Positions 21,172 through 26,202 of a stretch of 26,202 nucleotides of DNA are shown one piece after another (the first letter of the stretch is position 1; each line of letters starts with the position of its first letter). The stretch spans positions 1 through 26,202 of the forward strand of contig JAFGVZ010000084.1 of assembly GCA_016937725.1 (NCBI GenBank), written 5' to 3'. Position numbers and translations under genes: made by a program. Origin of the DNA: Paracoccaceae bacterium. GTDB taxonomy: Bacteria; Pseudomonadota; Alphaproteobacteria; Rhodobacterales; Rhodobacteraceae. The notes beneath the pieces are model-generated. The model had not been told where the DNA came from, ran no database searches, and was given only the letters and a program-made list of their open reading frames with translations.

Positions 21172-21624
21172 ATGCGCATCAGGCTCAACACGGAATTGCT
21201 CAGCGGCCTGTTCGGGCTGGCCCTTGCGGCTTTGTTCTTCTTCAACCGTGGTAATGTCGGCTTTCTAAGCGCGGTCTTCCCGAACACGGTGCTTGTGTTG
21301 CTGGCGGCCTTCTCGGCGCTGCTGATCTTGCGCGGCGTGATCGCGGGGGAACCGACCACATTGTCCATGGATGGCGCTGGCTCTGTTCTGATCGGGATCG
21401 GGGTGATGGCGGCATGGTGGTTGGGCATAAAATATATCGGCTTTGTCACCACCTCCGTGCCGCTTTTCGCAGGCCTAGCACTGGTTATGAAACGCCGCGC
21501 CGGACCGCTGGCGCCGCGCGACTACCTGATCGCGCTTGGCGTTGCGCTGGTGGTTGTTGGCGGATTTTACTGGGTGTTTTCAGAGGTTCTGGGCATTCGC
21601 CCCTTCCGCGCGCCCTTGCTGTGA
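21172..21624 (+). CDS. tctB: TTT transporter small membrane subunit TctB
   Basis: A 150-residue protein with four likely membrane helices, about residues 9-24 (GLFGLALAALFFFNRG), 32-55, 71-93 and 118-138, the size and topology of TctB. It assists TctA in the membrane; its exact part in transport is not well known. Assignment rests on size, topology and position next to tctA, because TctB sequences vary widely. The order here is C-A-B, whereas many tct operons run C-B-A. A Shine-Dalgarno AAGGAG lies at the end of tctA. The dehydrogenase gene follows 20 bases downstream. Confidence 0.87.
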   Translation: MRIRLNTELLSGLFGLALAALFFFNRGNVGFLSAVFPNTVLVLLAAFSALLILRGVIAGEPTTLSMDGAGSVLIGIGVMAAWWLGIKYIGFVTTSVPLFAGLALVMKRRAGPLAPRDYLIALGVALVVVGGFYWVFSEVLGIRPFRAPLL

Positions 21625-21644
21625 ACTGACATAAAGGACCCTGA

Positions 21645-22568
21645 ATGCCTCGCGTCGTCATTTCCGAATTCATGGACGAACCCGCAATCGACTGGCTGCG
21701 CGCGCGCCATGAGGTGATCTACGATCCCGCGCTGGTCGATGACCCCGCCGCCCTGCGCGCCGCCTGCGCGGATGCGGCGGGCCTGATCGTGCGCAACCGC
21801 ACGCAGGTCGATGCGGCGCTGATGGATGCGGCCCCCGGCCTGCGCGCCATAGGGCGGCTGGGCGTGGGTCTCGACAATATCGACACTGAAACCGCCAAGG
21901 CGCGCGGCGTCGCCGTGTTCCCGGCCACGGGCGGCAACGTCACCTCGGTTGCGGAATATGTCATCACCGCACTCATGGTGTTGCGCCGGGGCGCGTGGCT
22001 GGGCAGCGCAGAGGTGTTGTCGGGCGCATGGCCCCGCCAACGCATGATGGGGCTGGAGGTGGAAGGCGCGTCCCTTGGTCTTGTGGGCTTCGGCGCCATC
22101 GCACAGGCCACGGCGGACCGCGCCCGTGCGCTGGGCATGTCAATTGCCGCCTATGACCCATATCTGCCCGCCGATAACCCGGCATGGCAGGGCATCGCGC
22201 GGTTCGATGATCTGGACAAGCTGACCGCCCATGCCGATGCGCTTAGCCTGCATGTGCCGCTGACAGACGCAACGCGCGGCCTGTTCGGCGCGGACCGGCT
22301 GGCGATGATGAAACCGGGGGCGGTGCTGATAAACACCGCGCGCGGGCATATCGTGGATGAGGGGGCTTTGGCGGATGCGCTGCACTCCGGCCATCTGGGC
22401 GGCGCGGCGATCGATGTCTTCGCGTCTGAACCCTTGGGCGCGGGCAGCCCGTTGGAGGGCGCGCCCAACCTGATCGCCACGCCGCATATCGCGGGTGTCA
22501 CGGTCGAATCCAACACAAGGATAAGCTGGATCACGGTGCGCAATGTGGATGGGGCTTTGGCTGGGTAA
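21645..22568 (+). CDS. NAD-dependent D-2-hydroxyacid dehydrogenase, possibly (S)-sulfolactate dehydrogenase
   Basis: A 307-residue D-isomer-specific 2-hydroxyacid dehydrogenase of the SerA-like group without the regulatory domain. The NAD fold has G148, G150 and A153 in VGFGAIA, where the third position is usually glycine, and D171 in AYDPYLP, favouring NAD over NADP. The catalytic residues are R233 in NTARGHIVDE, E262 in FASEP and H281 in ATPHIAG. The N-terminus (VVISEFMDE, then LIVRNRTQVDAAL, then GRLGVGLDNID) resembles my memory of SlcC, the (S)-sulfolactate dehydrogenase of Chromohalobacter, whose gene also stands with TTT transporter genes. That substrate is inference only; no sulfolactate lyase (suyAB) or comC is in the window. 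AAGGA precedes the ATG. It is the last gene of the likely tctCAB operon. Confidence 0.88.
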   Translation: MPRVVISEFMDEPAIDWLRARHEVIYDPALVDDPAALRAACADAAGLIVRNRTQVDAALMDAAPGLRAIGRLGVGLDNIDTETAKARGVAVFPATGGNVTSVAEYVITALMVLRRGAWLGSAEVLSGAWPRQRMMGLEVEGASLGLVGFGAIAQATADRARALGMSIAAYDPYLPADNPAWQGIARFDDLDKLTAHADALSLHVPLTDATRGLFGADRLAMMKPGAVLINTARGHIVDEGALADALHSGHLGGAAIDVFASEPLGAGSPLEGAPNLIATPHIAGVTVESNTRISWITVRNVDGALAG

Positions 22569-22789
22569 GGTTGCAGACACCAGCACGTTGGCCAAGCCCT
22601 GCTACATCGCCTATCTGAATGTCTTATTTAAGTAGCAAAAGCATTGAATTATATTATTGGAACTTTGGCGACTCGTGGTTAGGCATGTTGCCTTTAAACT
22701 GGGTATGAATATCGTGGCGGTTGATGTATGACTGGCTGTCGCCTATCTCCTCCAGCGTAGCAGCCTTTAATTTTCCGAAGGATGTTCGA

Positions 22790-23116
22790 ATGATTAAAAA
22801 AATGGCCAAATTGAGCGATGCGATTATTTCGTTTCAGGAGAATACTTTGCACTGCCCCTCCTGTGATGGAGTGTATCTCCACCAAGGCCGTGTCGAAGTC
22901 TTCAATCGTGCGGAGGATGCCGACGAAGGAACTCATGTTGTAGACACTGATACGGTTCAGGCGGACCGAAATCTCGCTGGTAATCCAAGCAACCGGCGTC
23001 AAGGACTAAAAATGAACTTTTTCTGCGAAACCTGTCATGCTGACGTTTGGCTTCTCATTTATCAGCACAAAGGAAATACATTTGTTAGGATGGAATATCA
23101 GGATAGCGAGAACTGA
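22790..23116 (+). CDS. Zinc-ribbon protein of unknown function, atypical base composition
   Basis: A 108-residue protein with two CxxC pairs, C22/C25 in LHCPSCDGVYLHQGRVEVF and C79/C82 in FFCETCHADVWLLIYQHKGNTF, 53 residues apart, a likely zinc ribbon. Between them lie an acidic segment (RAEDADEGTHVVD) and AGNPSNRRQGLK. I recall similar uncharacterised proteins scattered in unrelated bacteria; no function is known to me. ATG 22790 is chosen because AAGGA (22778-22782) precedes it; a longer frame from 22721 lacks a ribosome binding site. The gene and its flanks (about 22617-23180) are visibly richer in A and T than the neighbours, so recent transfer is likely. It stands apart from the operons on both sides. 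Confidence 0.75.
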   Translation: MIKKMAKLSDAIISFQENTLHCPSCDGVYLHQGRVEVFNRAEDADEGTHVVDTDTVQADRNLAGNPSNRRQGLKMNFFCETCHADVWLLIYQHKGNTFVRMEYQDSEN

Positions 23117-23178
23117 TTTCTGACACAGGTTGTCGCGTTTTTTGGCGTTAAAGCTGTGATGTAAAAATCGTAATTCGA

Positions 23179-23595
23179 TTACCCCTTCGGCGGGATAGAA
23201 TACGTCATCGACGCCCGCGCCGCCGGGCGGGTGTCGCCCTCGGCGTAAATCAAGGCATCTCCCACTGCCAGAACGCGCCCCAATTTCAAAAGCCGGGTCT
23301 CGCACAGCAAATCCACCCCCGCAGGCGGTTTGCGCATGAAATCCATGCCCGCATTGGTGGTCACGGTCAGGGCCTTGGGGCCGATCATGCTCAGGATGGT
23401 CAGGTAAACCGCCACATCGGCCAGCGCGAACAGCGTCGGTCCTGACACCGTGCCACCGGGGCGCAAATGCGCGGGGCTGGGCAGCAGGCGCAGTGTCAGG
23501 GCATTGGGCTGGGCTGCGTCCACCCGAAACATATGCGCCACTTCGGGAAAATCCTGCGCCAGAAACACGTTGAGCGCGTCGCGGTCCATTTTCAT
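23179..23595 (-). CDS. PaaI-type hotdog-fold acyl-CoA thioesterase
   Basis: A 138-residue single-domain hotdog protein of the PaaI/YigI thioesterase group, expected to hydrolyse an acyl-CoA to the free acid and CoA. The signature is LRPGGTVSGPTLFALADVAVYLTI (about residues 44-67), in which D60 and the preceding SGP loop lie at the usual active site. TTNAGMDFMRKPPAGVDLLCETRLLKLGRVLAVGDALIY forms the next strands. ATG 23595 has AAAGGAG at ideal spacing; the frame upstream lacks it. The gene is divergent from the crotonase gene, with 67 bases between their starts, so the two probably share a regulatory region and both handle acyl-CoA. The substrate is unknown. Confidence 0.87.
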   Translation of the reverse strand: MKMDRDALNVFLAQDFPEVAHMFRVDAAQPNALTLRLLPSPAHLRPGGTVSGPTLFALADVAVYLTILSMIGPKALTVTTNAGMDFMRKPPAGVDLLCETRLLKLGRVLAVGDALIYAEGDTRPAARASMTYSIPPKG

Positions 23596-23662
23596 CGTCG
23601 CTCCTTTGCGGGTTGTCCCGCACATGCTAGGCAGGTGCAGTTACACGCCAAAGGGGGCCAGA

Positions 23663-24451
23663 ATGGAAGACGAAATCCTGACATGTGACGTAACGGACGG
23701 CGTGGCCCGGCTTGTGATGAATCGTCCTGCCAAGTTGAATGCCTTGTCGGATGCCATGCTTGCTGCCCTTACCGACAAGTTGACGGCCTTGGGGGATGTC
23801 CCCGATGTGCGTGTCATCATTCTGGCGGGCGCGGGCAAGGCGTTCTGCGCAGGCCATGATCTGAAAGAGATGCAGGCGGGGCGCGCGGCCCCTGATGGAG
23901 GTGCAGCCTATTTCAACGACCTGTTCGCGCGGTGTGGCGCGCTGATGCAGCTTATCCCAAGCCTTCCCCAGCCGGTGATTGCCGAAGTGCACGGAATTGC
24001 CACCGCCGCCGGGTGCCAGTTGGTCGCTACCTGCGATCTGGCTGTGGCCGCCGAAGGCACACGCTTTGGGGTAAATGGTGTGAATATCGGGCTGTTTTGT
24101 TCCACCCCTATGGTCGCGCTGACCCGCAATATCGGGCGCAAGGCGGCGTTCGAATTGCTGACCACGGGTCAGTTCGTTGATGCTGCACGCGCGGTCGAGT
24201 TGGGGCTGATCAACCGCGCCGTGCCACAAGACGCGCTGGAAGCCGAGACACGCCAAATGGCCCAGACCATCGCGGCGAAACTGTCGGCGGCAGTCAAGAT
24301 CGGCAAGCGCGCATTCTATGACCAAGCGCAGATGAATTTGGCCGAAGCCTACGCGCATACGGGCCGGGTGATGGCCGACAATATGCTGCTGCGCGACACC
24401 GACGAGGGGATCAACGCATTCCTTGAAAAACGCGCCCCAGACTGGGCCTGA
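23663..24451 (+). CDS. Enoyl-CoA hydratase/isomerase family protein, ECHDC3-like
   Basis: A 262-residue crotonase-fold protein. MNRPAKLNALSDAML (19-33) and GAGKAFCAGHDLKEM (56-70) form the CoA and oxyanion-hole regions. HGIATAAGCQLVATCDLAVAAEGTRFGVNGVNIGLFCSTPMVALTR follows. In classical enoyl-CoA hydratase two glutamates (E144 and E164 in rat) are catalytic; the corresponding positions here are Q119 and G139. This, together with GLFCSTP and the C-terminal MADNMLLRDTDEGINAFLEKR, matches the ECHDC3 group, whose activity is uncertain. Ordinary hydratase annotation would therefore be misleading. ATG 23663 has AAGGGG upstream. It is divergent from the thioesterase and 105 bases upstream of etfB. 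Confidence 0.9.
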   Translation: MEDEILTCDVTDGVARLVMNRPAKLNALSDAMLAALTDKLTALGDVPDVRVIILAGAGKAFCAGHDLKEMQAGRAAPDGGAAYFNDLFARCGALMQLIPSLPQPVIAEVHGIATAAGCQLVATCDLAVAAEGTRFGVNGVNIGLFCSTPMVALTRNIGRKAAFELLTTGQFVDAARAVELGLINRAVPQDALEAETRQMAQTIAAKLSAAVKIGKRAFYDQAQMNLAEAYAHTGRVMADNMLLRDTDEGINAFLEKRAPDWA

Positions 24452-24556
24452 TTGCGCGACGCGGCGTCACTGGCTGGGGATGCGTCGATTTTGCACTATG
24501 TCTAAAGCCTGCATGCCGCTAAAACACATCTGATTATGTGAGGGAGAGATACGCCT

Positions 24557-25318
24557 ATGAAGGTTCTTGTGCCTGTCAAGCGCGTGATTGACTACAACGT
24601 GAAAGTCCGCGTTAAAGCGGATGGCAGCGGTGTCGATCTGGCCAATGTGAAAATGTCGATGAATCCGTTCGACGAAATTGCTGTCGAAGAAGCGATTCGC
24701 CTGAAAGAAAAAGGCGTTGTGACCGAAGTGGTCGCAGTGTCCATCGGGGTGAAGCAAGCGCAGGAAACGTTGCGCACGGCTTTGGCCATGGGCGCGGACC
24801 GCGCGATCCTGATCGTCGCAGCGGATGACGTGCATACCGACATCGAACCGCTGGCCGTGGCCAAGTTGCTGAAAGCGGTAATCGATGAAGAGCAGCCGGG
24901 CATGGTGCTGTGCGGCAAGCAGGCGATCGACAATGACATGAACGCCACCGGGCAGATGCTCGGCGCGCTCACCGGCTGGGCGCAGGCGACCTTCGCCTCT
25001 CAGGTCGAAGTTTCGGGCGACACTGCCACCGTCACCCGCGAGGTTGATGGCGGTTTGCAGACCATCAAGATCAAGCTGCCGGCGATCATCTCTGTCGATC
25101 TGCGCCTGAACGAGCCGCGCTATGCGTCGCTGCCGAACATCATGAAGGCCAAGAAAAAGCCGCTCGATGAAAAGACCGCCGCTGATTACGGCGTCGATGT
25201 CAGCCCGCGCCTGAGCGTGGTCAAGACGTCTGAGCCTGCTGCACGTGCGGCTGGTGTGAAGGTCGGCTCGGTTGATGAGCTGATGGCGAAACTCAAGGAT
25301 GAAGCGGGGGTTATCTGA
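24557..25318 (+). CDS. etfB: Electron transfer flavoprotein beta subunit
   Basis: A 253-residue EtfB. Together with EtfA it carries electrons from acyl-CoA and other dehydrogenases to ETF:quinone oxidoreductase. The N-terminus MKVLVPVKRVIDYNVKVRVKADG and the segment MSMNPFDEIAVEEAIRLKEKG are family signatures. Further on, LAMGADRAILIV, LCGKQAIDNDMNATGQMLGALTGWAQATFAS and DLRLNEPRYASLPNIMKAKKKP cover the AMP-binding and dimer regions; the last includes the helix that recognises partner dehydrogenases. Length is normal (about 250). GAGGGAGAG stands upstream of the start. TGATG joins it to etfA with one base of overlap. Beta-oxidation type genes just upstream fit the role. Confidence 0.97.
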   Translation: MKVLVPVKRVIDYNVKVRVKADGSGVDLANVKMSMNPFDEIAVEEAIRLKEKGVVTEVVAVSIGVKQAQETLRTALAMGADRAILIVAADDVHTDIEPLAVAKLLKAVIDEEQPGMVLCGKQAIDNDMNATGQMLGALTGWAQATFASQVEVSGDTATVTREVDGGLQTIKIKLPAIISVDLRLNEPRYASLPNIMKAKKKPLDEKTAADYGVDVSPRLSVVKTSEPAARAAGVKVGSVDELMAKLKDEAGVI

Positions 25319-26202
25319 TGGCTGTTCTTCTTCTTGCCGAAATCACCGATGGCGCGCTGAACATGGACGCCACGTCCAAGGCAGCGACCGCCGCCAAGAA
25401 GCTGGGCGATGTGACCGTGCTTTGCGCCGGTGCGAAAGCCGCCGATGCCGCCGCGCAAGCCGCGAGTATCGACGGCGTATCCAAGGTTCTGTGCGCCGAG
25501 GATGCAAGCCTTGGCCACCGTCTGGCCGAACCGACGGCGGCGCTGATCGTGTCGCTGGCGGGCGGCTATAGCCACATCCTCGCGCCCTCGACCACCGACG
25601 CCAAGAACATCCTGCCGCGCGTGGCGGCCCTGCTGGACGTGATGGTCCTGTCGGATGTGACCGCTGTGGTCGATGCCGATACGTTCGAGCGCCCGATCTA
25701 TGCGGGCAACGCCATCCAGACCGTGAAATCGGCGGATGCGACCAAGGTGATGACGATCCGCACTTCGACATTCGAGGCGGCAGGGCAGGGCGGGCACGCC
25801 CCGGTTGAAACGATTGGTGCTGCCGAAAACCCCGGCCTGTCGGAATGGGTCGAAGACAAGGTCGCGGCCTCTGACCGCCCCGAACTGACCAGCGCCAAGG
25901 TGGTCGTGTCGGGCGGGCGCGGCGTCGGCTCGGAAGAGCAATTCAAGATTATCGAAGGGTTGGCCGACAAGCTGGGCGCGGCTGTCGGTGCGTCCCGCGC
26001 GGCGGTCGATTCGGGCTATGCCCCGAACGATTGGCAAGTGGGCCAGACCGGAAAGGTTGTTGCCCCAGACCTGTATATCGCGGTCGGCATCTCTGGTGCG
26101 ATCCAGCACTTGGCAGGGATGAAGGACAGCAAAGTCATCGTCGCTATCAACAAGGACGAAGAAGCGCCGATCTTCCAAGTCGCCGATTACGGGCTGGTGG
26201 GC
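25318..26202 (+). CDS. etfA: Electron transfer flavoprotein alpha subunit, 3' end cut by window
   Basis: The open frame starts at the ATG that overlaps the etfB stop and continues 295 codons to the window edge without a stop; EtfA is usually about 305-315 residues, so only a short end is missing. The N-terminus MAVLLLAEITDGALNMDATSKA is typical. The FAD-binding C-terminal domain is clear: VVSGGRGVGSEEQF, then GAAVGASRAAVDSGYAP, then QVGQTGKVVAPDLYIAVGISGAIQHLAGM and VIVAINKDEEAPIFQVADYGLVG. FAD sits between this domain and EtfB. The gene is translationally coupled to etfB. Confidence 0.97.
   Translation, partial: MAVLLLAEITDGALNMDATSKAATAAKKLGDVTVLCAGAKAADAAAQAASIDGVSKVLCAEDASLGHRLAEPTAALIVSLAGGYSHILAPSTTDAKNILPRVAALLDVMVLSDVTAVVDADTFERPIYAGNAIQTVKSADATKVMTIRTSTFEAAGQGGHAPVETIGAAENPGLSEWVEDKVAASDRPELTSAKVVVSGGRGVGSEEQFKIIEGLADKLGAAVGASRAAVDSGYAPNDWQVGQTGKVVAPDLYIAVGISGAIQHLAGMKDSKVIVAINKDEEAPIFQVADYGLVG

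Noticed and set aside
22607..22748. TCGCCTATCT direct repeat as a mobile-element target duplication or attachment site
   Set aside because: The copies are 132 bases apart and lie on only one side of the unusual gene, with no integrase or inverted ends; chance is likely.

Overview
The window is a GC-rich bacterial chromosome segment, most likely from the family Rhodobacteraceae (Alphaproteobacteria). The grounds are dense high-GC coding, the presence of Usg, rplY and pth lying close together, a B12-dependent class II ribonucleotide reductase, and two copies of a modular intergenic element ending in a TATTTG/GCAA/GATGAA tail. I recall elements of this kind from Rhodobacteraceae intergenic regions but could not check that here. 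It reads as core chromosome. I see no tRNA, rRNA, CRISPR array, insertion sequence or prophage gene.

Layout. 1-1459: housekeeping translation genes on the minus strand (pth, cut by the left edge, and rplY) with a small ABM-domain monooxygenase gene on the plus strand between them. 1629-4193: a hydroxy-acid module of FMN-dependent lldD and a CoxG-like SRPBCC protein on the minus strand, with a divergent GntR/FCD regulator; two palindromes there are candidate operators. 4190-7675: gyrA followed by a tightly coupled DoxX membrane protein and a small unknown protein. 7868-8536: usg (plus) and a 62-residue conserved protein (minus), set among many hairpins. 8747-12389: nrdJ, with a candidate NrdR box in a 450-base leader and intergenic region. 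12841-18525: the complete four-gene ligase-associated DNA damage response set (MBL-fold exonuclease and ATP-dependent DNA ligase on plus; DEXH helicase and PdeM phosphoesterase on minus), arranged as two convergent translationally coupled pairs. 18650-22568: a tripartite tricarboxylate transporter (TTT) in the order tctC-tctA-tctB, followed by a D-2-hydroxyacid dehydrogenase, probably one operon for uptake and oxidation of an organic acid; (S)-sulfolactate is one candidate substrate. 22617-23180: an AT-richer island with a zinc-ribbon protein of unknown role. 23179-26202: acyl-CoA metabolism and electron transfer (hotdog thioesterase, ECHDC3-like crotonase without the catalytic glutamates, etfB, and etfA cut by the right edge).

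The least ordinary signals are: a modular repeat present twice (1551-1625 and 15431-15503) whose middle hairpin keeps a 7-bp stem and TGC triloop while the stem bases differ completely; the second copy being translated as the last 24 residues of PdeM; the leader structures upstream of usg and of the 62-residue gene; and the operator-like palindrome at lldD. The ligase-associated DNA repair set is a known gene family group whose joint physiological role is still poorly defined. I found no wholly new system that the sequence alone would support.
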